Assembly: GCA_047967505.1 (NCBI GenBank)
Contig: CM106540.1
DNA: 64,000 nucleotides
Direction: 5' to 3' (one strand)
Source: Dipteris shenzhenensis
Taxonomy: Eukaryota; Polypodiophyta; Polypodiopsida; Gleicheniales
Below, one piece after another: positions 10,074 through 22,300 of the stretch. How positions within the stretch are numbered: position 1 is the first letter of the stretch; the number at the start of each line of letters is the position of its first letter. Below the pieces are notes generated by a model that saw only the letters and a list, made by a program, of their open reading frames with translations, was not told where the DNA came from and did not search any database. Both the position numbers and the translations under genes were made by a program.

Positions 10074-13000
10074 CTATTGATGAGATATATACAATGCATG
10101 AATAAAACCATAGAGATAACACATATGAACGAAACCATACGAAGTTCAATAATTTTTTACTCCTTTCTTCTAGGAAAGCAAACTGCAGTAACACTTTACT
10201 TAAAAGAGCTACAATGCTCATGGACAATATATCCAAACAATCAATTTCAAGCATAGAAGAGGTAACCTGAGATTCAAGCTCCATTCGTTTGAAGGTAATG
10301 TTAATCATTTGTATCATTGTTGCCTTGGCTGTTGCCATATTTATAGAATTCTTGCTGAACATTAACCAGTGCAACAAGTAACTATGTGTAACTGCTTCGA
10401 GAAAATGAAAATGAAAGCACAATTCCCAGCAATTGCAAACAACAATATGCCAAGCAATGTGGTATCCAACAACAGCTACCCATAATCTTGCAGGATTGTA
10501 AAAGAAAAATTGAAAGTTCCCATGACTTTTTCACATACCTAGTTAGCACAATGTGGTAGCAAGTGCGAACAGAGCTTAAAAGGCTTTCTCCGTGGACTGC
10601 ACACAAACATTTCCTTCATTTCACTACATGTGGGACATGTATGTAGCATGATATACAGCATCACAAGGGAGAAATTGGGAGACATTGATATAAGACCTTA
10701 GATACCAAGGGGTATTATTACAAGAGAATGCCAATGACAGGGGAAAGCATGTAAATAACAACCAACTATCGTGGAAATTGGATGCTGTTATGACCTTTTT
10801 CAGCAACTTCAAGTCAAAACTGAGTCTCACGAGCAAAGATTTTCTTCACCCAATGACAATAGATTCATATAATGAATTAAAAATTGAAGAGTGGAAAATG
10901 CTTCTAAGAAGCATTCGACAAAGAGTTGGATTCAACCAGGCCCTTGCACCCACGTTTGACAACCTCAGCAACAACAATAAAGCAAAATGTGAGTCTAGAA
11001 ACAAAACAGAAAGGATGACGGATTTTAAATGATGGGAGAGACATCAAGGCAAACAGGGTTGTAAGGTGCACCCAGTGCTTCATGTTTCTTGTTTAAAGAA
11101 GTTTTTGCACCCAGGTGACTCACTAATCGAGGGTGTTGTCTTGTTTCAAGAGATAGAGAATAATACAAGGCGCAAACAAACAAGAATCCTCGATCAAGGA
11201 ACAATGCAAGTATGCAAACCAACAACAATCCTGGATCCTGGATCGGAAGATACCCACGGTGTTGGTTGCTCGAGGCTACGTAGGAATCCGTGTATCAAAT
11301 GTTAGCCATACCATGGAGGGGTTTTTGTTAGCACTTAGCCCTGGTATAGTCTAGTAGGCTAGTCTCAGTCAACCCTGAGGTTGACTTCACTGGTCAACCA
11401 TATGGTTGACTTCGGGGTCATATAGGCCACCCTTTCATACTTTCTCATTATCCATTTGCAAGTACTTTATGTTCCTTCAGCTTGTTGTTTGCTCCCTTGC
11501 ACTCCACTCCCATTCCATTGCTTTCTGCACCCAACAGTCCTGTGTACCGTTGGATGTCCTTCCCTAGGTGCATCATGACACTTCCAGAGAATCTTGGTTC
11601 TTTAAGATCCGACATATCAGGTACACAATTTTTTCATTTCGAAACAACAACGCATTCCGAATCATCCACTGACCTCCTATTGCTTGTATCCTAGGTGGCA
11701 CAATCCCTGAGTCTTGGTCAACCACGGAGTTCCCATCCTAGACCTTGTGTCAATAAGGACTGAAATGACTATCACTCAAATAAAGCCCTCTCAAGGATTG
11801 AAATAGATCAGAGGATATCTCTGTAAATGACATAGCATTTACGATCTTAATTCAACTGCTCGATACATCTCAGGTATACTTGGAAGCTATATCATGGTTG
11901 CACATATTCGTCCAAGATGGATATAGCAACCTATGGCAGTCCAGGGACATAACAATGGTGCAAAGTGTAAGGCATGTCGAAAAGCCTCAAACTTGGGCCG
12001 TGGTAGAGCCTTTGTGAAGAGATCTGCTAAGTAGTCCTCCATGGGAACATAGGACAAAACTATAGGTCTCCAGCTGACAGTCGCTCTCGATCATAATGAT
12101 AATGAACCTTAATGTGCTTTGTACGCACATAAAACACTGGGTTTCTCGCAATAGCCAAAGCACTCTGGCTGTCAGTGTAGATGGTAGTAGAAGCTAGCTG
12201 GTTGATGTCAAGATCTACGAGTGGCTTACGGAGCCAAACACACTCTACTGTAGCTGTGAAGGCTGCCTTGTATTCAGCTTCACAACTAGAAGTAGCAACT
12301 GTAGGCTGCTTCTTGCTGAACCATGAAATGCATGAGGATCCAAGCATGAAACACTTGCCACTGCAGGACACTCTCGTGTCATAACAACCTGCCCATTCAC
12401 TGTCTATGAAAGCATGCAAGACCAGTGGAGACTCGTCACCATAGAACAGTCCCAAATTTTGTGCGGCCTTCAATAATGGAAGACCCGCTTCAGTGCTTGC
12501 CAATGTTGTGTACTAGGCATGTGCATGTGCCTGCTCAACTAGGAGACGCATATTGTGTTGGAGATATCATAGTCAAAGAGTGTGTTGGTGTGAAGTGTTG
12601 GTGTGTAATACTAGGTGATCTAGTACTTGTGTGAGTCTTGTGTGTGGATTGTCCAAAACAAGAGAAGAATGTATCATGGCAAGTTCTCCTCACCTCAGGT
12701 GAATAGCCCAAACCCCAGGGCCAAAAAGGGGCAAAGAAAGAATGGTAAATAAATAGATCTAAGTTTATGTCTCTATATGTTAGAGGTCTTAGAACCTCTG
12801 GTAGAGGTTATGAACTGGATCACAAGTAATAATCTATCCCCTACTTTTATTGCTTTGCAAGAGGTCAAACTTATTGGGTTGACTATGGAAAGTAGAGTGA
12901 AAGCTGTGATAAAAGAAGAGTTTGGTTTGTCACACAGAATGAGGAAGATAAGGGAGGAACTGCTGTATGGCGTCCTTTCCCATTACAGTAATGGTATCAA

Positions 13001-16000
13001 TAGTGTTGTTTTGGATGTCAATAAAAAAAGGTTGCTCCTTCTCAATTGTTCAATCAAAGAACAAGACTTCGATTTAATTTCTATATATACTCCAAACAGT
13101 TTTCAGGACAGAATGGCTACTTGGGTGTCTCTAATGAATACAGATGGCAATACTTTTATTCTAGGAGACTTCAACATGGTTAAAGTTAGTGCAGATAGAT
13201 GGCTTGGGAGAGGGACAATTATCAGAGGAGGGGAGCACTCATCCTTGGAAGAGTTCAAAGAGTCTCTATGCCTTGTGGACACTGGTGTCAAAGGAACTTT
13301 TACTTGGTACAATAGTCAAACATATTTGAGCACCCAGATTACTGATCATGAGAGCTATTCCTCAGGAGTGGAGGGATGTACTTACAAATCCAGCCTATAT
13401 TGATCCCTTTTCTACTTGGTCAGGTTGTTTTAGTGAGGTTGGGCTATGTATTGGAGTTCGCTTAGGACCGGCACCGTTTGTTTATTTTGAGACGGATTCC
13501 TCTCACAGATTGTATCCCACTCAACCCCTGGATCGTCAGGAGCTTCGTTGGCAGAGAGTCAGGGTCATTGGTTGCCTGGGTAAGGAATGGGCCACAGATC
13601 CTTCCAGGTTGACCATTGCAGAGGATATTAGATGGAGACTTTGGATTTTCCAAGGTCGACCTCTTGCGGAGCTTGACTGGGACCCAGGTGAGTGGGCATG
13701 GCCAGCTCCAGTGGCAGGCGTTCGTCCTCTTTCTTTCTTCCAGTACTCGACGAGGGCAGGTTACAGGCTCCAGCAGAGAGACTCTTATCACATTCCATCT
13801 GCCTCCCAGCATTGGCATGCACAGGGACTTACTGCAGAGCTCTTGCTGAGCTACTGGACTCACTTTTGGGGCATCAGTAGAGCCAAGAAAGTCTCCTACT
13901 TTCTTTGGCTCACTATACATAGGGGCATACCTGTGGGTACTTGGCTTCTGCAGATGCGTAGACCCTCCTTGTGTAGGCGTTGTCAGCTTGCAGAGGAATC
14001 TAGCAAGCATTGTTTATGGAGTTGCACCAGCTCTAAAGTGGTATGGACAGGTATCTTCAGGTTGTTCTCATATGTCACATCTGAGTCCTTTCTGATGACA
14101 TGGGGCGCTGCTCTTTGGGGGAGAGGATCTGGAGCCTTTACTCTCTTTGAGTCAGAGCTAGGAGACCTCGGTTTCTTCATGCAGCGTTGCCAGAGACGGG
14201 GTCCCATGGAGGCCAACATCATGGAGCCGCAGGATTTACTTTTGGTACCGGTACCAGCACAGGATTCCATGCCTACTTCAGCTGCAGGGTCAGCCTGGGA
14301 GGTGATTTCCAGCATTACCCTATGGCGGATATGGTGTTCGCGATGTTCTTTTGTCCTTGGGGACCATTTATGCACAGAGGCTGACACTCTCGCTTCCATT
14401 TGGGCAGAGATTATCTTCACTCTTAGGAGTCAATGGGAGCGGTGTACAGGCACCTCTTTGGCAGCTCGTGGGAGACTTATATCCTTCATGAGGACATGGG
14501 ACTGCTCTTTATTTTTTCACTTGACCCCTTTTGGGATGTCGTGGCATTTTAGACCACCTCCATGGCTTTTTTGCCACATTGTTGAGGCTAGGGATAGAGT
14601 ACTTTCTCTCCCACCTGTTGTATGATTTGTTTTGAATGGAACTCTTTATTTTAAAAAACATATTTGAGCACAAGGGAGGCTAGGCTAGATAGAATCTATG
14701 TCACTGAAAATTTTTAGTCAAGTTAGCTCTGTGCCACGTGTCATCATGGGACTTATCCCATATACACTAGGTGCTAGTGTGTGAGTGAATAGCCTACATA
14801 AGACTTGTACTTCACTTGTCTTGTCATACTTAATGAATGAATGAAAGCCTTTGTCATGTCTTCATTTGAGCATCATTTCCTCACACCCTAACCTTCTCTC
14901 TCTCTCGAGCTTCGAGCGGCTACAGGTGACGATGGGATCCAGGATGATCCAATGTAAGCCCTCAGTTCCACATGAGATAATACAGGCAGAGTTCGCCATG
15001 ACACCTCTCCAGGTTGATGCCATCTTTCAGACAGTGACTTTCATCCACAGGGTGTGGGACTTACCCCATTGGAGACTTCCAAGGTTGGCCCTAGAGTCAT
15101 CCAGACGACTCGCAGAGAGCGGGGTAGACACATGGTATGCACGCATATCTAGATGGCTTGCCAGGCACGGTATCCACATGGATAGGCTTCCCCCCTTTCA
15201 GTACAGCATGGATACACCTCCTGAGCTAATCCCGCAAGATGAGATCAACCGTATTATACGGTTAGACCTCCTCCAGCTTCACACATCCCGCACTTGGGGG
15301 GAGGACCAGGAACTCCCCACCAAGACCCAGTTCTATCGCGACCACTTCCTAAGAGTATCAGAGGAGGGATTCATTATCAGACCCTGGTATCTCGAGGATA
15401 GAGGAGTATCTCATGCACTGAGGATTGCCATTAGTCAAATGCCGGTTTCATCCCATCAACTGAGGATTGAGGCAGGGAGAGCAGCCGGTATACCTAGAGA
15501 GCAGCGGATCTGCACGCTATGTACGCTGGGGGCGGTTGAGACAAAGGAGCATTTTCTTTGTGTTTGCCCAGTCTACTGCGAGATTCAAGGACGCTACCAC
15601 TGCCTCTACCTAGAGGGGAATGGCTTCGGTCCTTTGTCACGACTTATCCATTTCCATGACCAGGTCTGTATCGGACTCTATCTGATGGAGATGCGACAAC
15701 ACAGGGAGCGCTTCTACGATAGATCAAAGAGCAACAGGGGGTGGTCAGACCACTACAGGACATAGAGGATGATCTGACACAGTGGCACATCATAGACTTC
15801 TATACATTTGAGTCAGCCCCTGGACACAGTGGAGTGGAGGTAGAGGAGCTAACTGATATGAGAGCAGTCTGGATGAGCAACCGGCATAGTACCGCCGAGA
15901 GAGGGACGCAGAGGCCACATGTGCGACAAAGAGCCCCCAGAGCACACTCTATTGACGTCCGACATATCACAGCTTTCCTCAGAGGAGACCGACAGAGATG

Positions 16001-16315
16001 AGGGATCACTCTAGACATAGCCCAGAGAGCCCAAAGAGCGAGGAGACTGCGCCCCCCACCGCAATGCAAGACCGCTTGACAGACGCAGATACGAGATATT
16101 TTCGCAGCCCACTAGAGAGCCATCACTGTACCAGGCTTCGGTTTCGTCTCAGCGCCTGGATAGATTGATTGATATGATATGATTATGATTATGATTATGA
16201 TTATGATTCTATTAGCATAGATTAGCGTACCCTTTGCTCCAGCCCACTGAGGCTTGTATGAGTTTGCTTTTCTGTGCACTTTGTCCCATAGGCCCACGAG
16301 GTCTCTCGTGGATGT

Positions 16316-16359
<44 letters not shown>

Positions 16360-19300
16360 TATCCACGCCACTTTCGATAGTTGCCACGTCACCCTTGCTC
16401 TAACCCTATTTTGTCACCCTTTCCCTAACCCTAATTCTGCTTCAACCTCCTTCCTTCTACAGTAACTGCCTCAGCCCTGCTGGTTGGCTTGTTTTTAAGA
16501 GGCGTGTGCACACGTGCTACTGGTCAGCATCTCCTTCAAGTGGCACTTGTATACGTGCTGATTCGGAGCATTTGCATTCCCGTTTTTAGGGTTTCCAGGC
16601 CGCTGCAACAGAGCTGTCCATCTACACGCATTGGTTGCAGACTTTCGAGCCTTTTGGAGGCATTTTCGACCAGTTTTGGAGCTCTCCTCACCAAAATCAG
16701 GGTTTCTGAGCTGCTGCTGCATAGCCACCTTCAACAGAGCATTTTCGGAGGTTTTCAACTCCAAGAACAAGCTTCTATTGCTGCTGTTGCTGTGTAGTCG
16801 AACGCTTGACAGCTTTCTCTATAGCATTTCGAGTCATTTGAAGGCATTTATGAGCTATTTCCAGCACTCCAGTCCATGACTTCTCCATGCAGATTTCAGA
16901 CCTCTGACTGTCCCGAAACCCTAAAAGTTGATTTTTGCAATATCTGCTCAGATCTTCCAAAATTTTTAGGGCTTTTATGATTTGAGGGCTTTTATGATTT
17001 GCAAGAAAATTTGAAAAGCCCCAAATTTTTCCAAACCCTAATTTCCTGCTAAACCCTAATTTTCAAATTTTAGGGCATTTCTGTTTTTTGCATCCCTCAA
17101 GCTATATTGAAGTCTCCTGCATGTAGACATTTGGGGATTTCTCAAAATTCATGTAATTTCATTACTATCTTGTACATTCATTTGGGCATTTTGCCTCCTC
17201 TGGGCATAATTGCTCAAATTTGAAGATCATCTTCACATTCAATGACATGATCTCCCTTGGTAGCTGCTCCTATGGACTTCATCGACACATCATTCAAGGG
17301 CATCCTAGCCTGGTTCTTCACTGACATACCTCTTCGCATCAGGATGGGCATACTCTTGTGTGGTAGCTACTTCAGGATCATGGGTTCTCCGCCCTTGCTA
17401 TGCATAAAATGAATGAAAATATTTCAATGTTTGTGTTGAGTCACATAAAGGTTCTCAGCCTTGAGTTGTCCCTCTAAATTGAATGTCTTTGGAGTCAATA
17501 AGAGGTCCTCTGCCCTGGGTTGTCCCCCAAAAATGATTGTATTGTGTTTTACTTTGGTTGATGGAATCGACCACCCAGTTCAGAGTAAGGGGGGATGACG
17601 AGTGATGGTTTGCCCTTGCCGGTCGCAAGCTGACTGAGAAGTCACTATCACATGGGAAGTGTTGGATAGTTGGACTTGCTCTTTGCAGTATTGCGGTGGA
17701 GGGGGGATCAGTCTACTCTTGCATGTTGGGTCTCACACCTCTTTGCTCTGAAGAGGGGTGTTGGAGATATCATAGTCAAAGAGTGTGTTGGTGAAGTGTT
17801 GGTGTGTAGTACTAGGTGATCTAGTACTAGTCTATGTGTGTGAGTCTTGTGTAAGTGCCACATATCATCATGGGACTTATCCCATATACACTAGGTGCTG
17901 GTGTGTGAGTGAGTAGCCTACATAAGGCTTGTACTTCACTTGTCTTGTCATACTTGATGAATGAATGAAAGCCTTTGTCATGTCTTCATTTGAGCATCAT
18001 TTCCTCACACCTTAACCCTCTCTCTCTCTCTCTGTCTCTCTCTCTGTCTCTATCTCTCTCTCTCTCTCTCTCTCCACCATGTTTCTAACATATTGAAGAT
18101 CAGGCTGTGTATGACATAAATAAATAAGGCAGCCCACAGCCTGCTGATAAGGGTGGCATCAAATGGTGCACTCCCATCCTCAGAGGAGAAACGAAAGCCA
18201 AGCTCCAATGGTGTAGAAACTGGCTTGCAATCTTCAAACTGGAAGCGGTCTAAGAGCTATCCAATGTACTTGGACTGACTCATCATTATACCTCCTTCAA
18301 CATATGCAAACTGATGCCCAAGTAATAGTGCACCGGCCCATATCTGTCATGGCAAAAGATTTTTGCAAACCTACCCCGAAATTTGCAATTTTCTGCAAGT
18401 CTAGCCCAGTGGTAAGCATGTCATCCACATCTAGAATCAAAATCAGATATTCTGATTCACTCTTCCGAACATAAAGAGTAGCCTCCGTAGGGCTGTTCTG
18501 AAACCCAAGGAACAGCAAAAAAGAATGTATCTTGGCATACCTTGCCCGTGGTGCCTACTTCAAACCATAAAGAGCCTTTTTAAGCTGGCATACCTTAATT
18601 TCAGACCCTGGAATTTCAAATCCTAGAGGCTGAGTGACATAGATCTCTTCCACTAAATCCCATGAAGGAAGGCGGTCTTGATGTCCAACTAATGGACTAC
18701 CCAATGCCTGTGAGATGCAAAGCAATGACACAGCGAATGGTCGTGATGCGTGAAGTGGGAGCAGATGTCTCTTCAAAGTCAATACCGTGCTGCTGGGCAT
18801 AACCTTTTGCAACAAGGCGAGCTTTGTAGCAATCAACATTGCCATCAGCTTTGCGCTTCAATTTGTGCCGATGGCACGCTTGCCTGCAGGCAAATCACAC
18901 AAGTCCCCTATGCCATTTGCTTGAATGGAATCAAGTTCAGCTCTCATGACCTGCATCCATTCATGACTTTCAAATGCAACTTTGTGACATAGAGGCTCCT
19001 CATTACAGGCAGTGGCAATCAAAGCTACAGCCAAAAAATTGCCTTGCATATGTTTGTGCACACCTCTACTGCGGACAAGCAAAGGCTCAGCCTGCTTGCT
19101 GTCCCTGAGGGTATCCAAAAGCAAACAAGGGACTGATTTTTGTTGTCTCATGACAGCCCTCTCCTCTTAAACTGCTTGCTCAATAGCATGGCCATCTGGC
19201 GGTGGAAAATTAGGCTGAGCAGGAGCAACGGGAGGAGGATTGGAGCTGCTAGAAGCATGTGGCATGGAGCTCTGCACTGTGTCTTCTGTATCTGTGAAAG

Positions 19301-22300
19301 GCGGAATAGAATCAAACACATCAGAGGCTTCCACTGAAGGCTGTGTCCAGCCAAGGTAAAGGGCATGCTCATCAAAAACCACGTCCCTACTGACAATCAC
19401 CTTGCCTATGCTAGGCTGAAACAACTTGTAAACTTTGCTTTGTGAGCTGTAGCCAATGAAGATGCATTTGACAGCCTTATCATCAAGCTTATGCCTCAAC
19501 TGAGAGAGTACATGCACAGGTGCAAGAGACCCAAACCACATGTGAGAAATGACAGGGTTACGACCGAGTCATGGTCTTCAATGCCCGAGTGGGTGCTTGG
19601 TTGAACACATAGTTGGCACACACAATCGCATCCAACCAGAATTTATTGGGAAAAGACTTTCCCTTAAGCATGCACCTGCCCATTTCCGTTTCAGTTCTAT
19701 TCTTGCGCTCGGCAAGTCCATTTTGTTGCGGAGTGTAGGCCACTGTGCACTGATGAATGATACCCCGGGCTGCTTAACAACCAGAAAATTCTCGGAACAA
19801 GTACTCACCCCCCCTGTCAGTGAGGAAGGTCAAGAGTTTCTCCCCACTCTCATTCTCTACCAAGGCAATCCAATGCTTGAAGCAAGAGAAGACATCTCAC
19901 TTCAGCTTCATGGGATATATCCAAGTGAACCTTGTGAAGTCATCTATAAAAGTAACAAAGCAATAGTACCCCCCAAGTGATGCTGTCCGCATCGGTCCTC
20001 ACACATCACTATGTACGAGACGCAACTTCCTGGATGCACCAAGGGTCTTGTCCTTGGGAAATGGAATCCTATGCATTTTGCCAAACAAGCAGCGCTCGCA
20101 TACATGTTTTTAAAGTGCATGCATGGGTGGAAGATCTACGACCATCTCATGTGAATGCATCTTCACCAGATTGTAGAAGGTGACATGTCCCAATTTCTCA
20201 TGCCATAGATGCACTTGGGGCCTAGTAAGGGATAACCATGCGACCAAGCCCCAAGCCATGAAGAAAGGGGAAGTATGAAAAATGCTGAGTATCCCAGCAA
20301 CCCCTTTCCAAACAGTCCTCGCCTAACTGCAGTCCCAAAGGCAATGTCGCACTGACTCCTCTGCAGAATGATAGCGAGGGCAAGTGGGATCAGCCCCAAA
20401 TCGTGATCTCCACTGGTTCACTGCAATCCCTCCATGAATAGAAAGCCAAAAGAAAAGAGTGATCTTTCTATTTCTGAGGGATTTCCAGAGCCTCCTCCAG
20501 AAATTCCTACGCAAATCTGCGGTGATGAAGAAGCTGTCCCAATGGGGGGCTCTGGAGGGAATCCAACCCCTATTGTTCAGCTGAAATCTCCTGGCATTAC
20601 CAACAGTGAAACGAAAGAAGGGAATCCCCCTCTCTCGGTGCCCATGATCTATCCACTCCCACTCTCCTCGGTCCCACTACAAGCACCTGATAGGTGCACC
20701 TCCACATAACCACAATCTCCAGGATCCCAGGGCCAAGAGCAGAGGATAGGGGTCTAAGTACCACTACAAGCCTGCTCCATGGTCCACAAAACCAACAATC
20801 CTGACAGGCTGAAGGGCAACCTCTAGAAAAATATCATCCGTGGATCTAGAGAGCATACCTCCATCCCCAACGTCAAAGACCAGTGCATCTTCCTCGAGAC
20901 CTCGAAGAGCGATCACCTGTAGTGGAGCTGCTGTCCTCGAAAAAGCTCCCATCCAAGTGGTGGAAGTAATTGGCATCTCAACTGTCCATTCCACCGGGAT
21001 GGCTACATCTATCTGCTGAATCTTGCGTGCTACCTCTCTGAGGTGACTCACGGACTGTAGTCTCTGATCCTCAGATAGCCTGATAAATGCCTTCGAAGTG
21101 CCTATTGTGTAGGTGGGGCCTCTCTCCCATCTAGACCACTGCATGTAATGGTAAGTGCCCAGTGGTCTGCCATGCTCATCAAGTATACTATCGTTCCAAA
21201 TGATTGGCTACCTATCAATCTCTTCGAGGATAGAAGGCAGAACCCTTCAAAGAGTGTTCTTGAAGCTCCCCCAAGCTTTCAAGATGGCAGTCATGAGAGG
21301 AGAGGCAGGAGATCTGAGAGGGGCGGAAGTAAAAATCCAGCGAGGGCTGTCCACCCAATCATCTCCCAAGGTTGGTGTGCAAGCCTGAATGCGTCCAAAA
21401 GAGAAATCCTTCCAAGGTTCCTGCCTAGGCATGAGTCCCCTCACCACCACCTTACAAAGCAAAGCCCTGCACTGCAAGTCTGGGTCAATGATATTAAGGC
21501 CCCCTTCACATGTAGGGAGAATAATGGTCTCCCAGGCCACCCTCGCTGCAACATCTGCCGTGCCATCAAGTCCACTCCATAAAAAACTCATGACTGGTCT
21601 AATGAGCTGAGTGATGCAACCCCTAGACCGGCACCAGCAAGAACACACAAACCAAGCGGTGGCCAAAAGAACCTGGTTCACTACCACAACTCTAGAAGCA
21701 AGATCGAGTTTGGCTGAGCTCCAAAAAATGAGCTTTTTCCTTTTACTCTCCAGTATTGGGGCAAACTGCTGTGCTGGAGAGATGCCCAATCCTACCTGGC
21801 ATCCCAAATATCTGACAGGAACACCCCTCTGAATCCAGGAAAAGCTAATGTCAACTCCCCAGCCTAGAGTGTCCTCATCACTGATCCAAAAGCCAAAGGA
21901 TTTATGCCAGTTAATGTGTGCCCCTGCAACTGAGCAAAAGATATCCAAGGCTGTCCGGAAAGAATCAAGTGACTGCAAAGAGGCCTCAATAAAAATAGCA
22001 ATGTCATCAGGCAACTCACAGTCAAGAAGCTCCTACTCCTGTCTCAAAGGCAATCTCAGCCCATATAGATCAGCCTGAGATCTAAAAAAGATACTCATAG
22101 CTTCTGCCACAAAAAGAAAGAGGAAGGGGGCTAAAGGGCATCCCTAACGAACTGATCTCGAAATCTAAACCTGTCACCCCTTGCCCCTCCAATCAAAACC
22201 TGGCTGTGGGCTGATCTGTAAAGGGAGGCCACCCCTCTAATCCATGCATCTGAAAATCCAAATCGTAGAAGAGTGCCCTCAAGAAAACCCCAATCTACTC

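Larger units (their letters stand above)
12556..18090 (+). mobile_element. Element X: non-autonomous LTR retrotransposon (LARD-like)
   Basis: LTRs starting TGTTGGAGATATCATAG, with target duplications TATTG at 12551-12555 and 18091-18095. The 3' LTR is 17759-18090, after a GAAGAGGGG polypurine tract. The 5' LTR is broken into 12556-12643 and 14731-14907 by LINE sequence, and its CT-rich end probably lies at 16319-16354. Between about 16355 and 17758 there is no gag-pol reading frame, so the element depended on another for movement. Orientation is taken from the polypurine tract. It sits inside copia C. Confidence 0.8.

Noticed and set aside
10770-10806. Minus-strand string VITASNFH near BIG5 exon d, resembling the end of exon c
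   Set aside because: It would end one base into a codon like exon c, but the following bases are ATAGTT, not a GT donor. Exon c at 26506 already supplies this part with better similarity. It may be chance or a decayed duplicate; not strong enough to annotate.
14731-14790. Continuation of the LINE G endonuclease into the X LTR (reads [18 protein letters not shown])
   Set aside because: The same bases occur in the 3' LTR of X, where no endonuclease precedes them, so the LTR boundary is the better explanation; the resemblance is probably chance.
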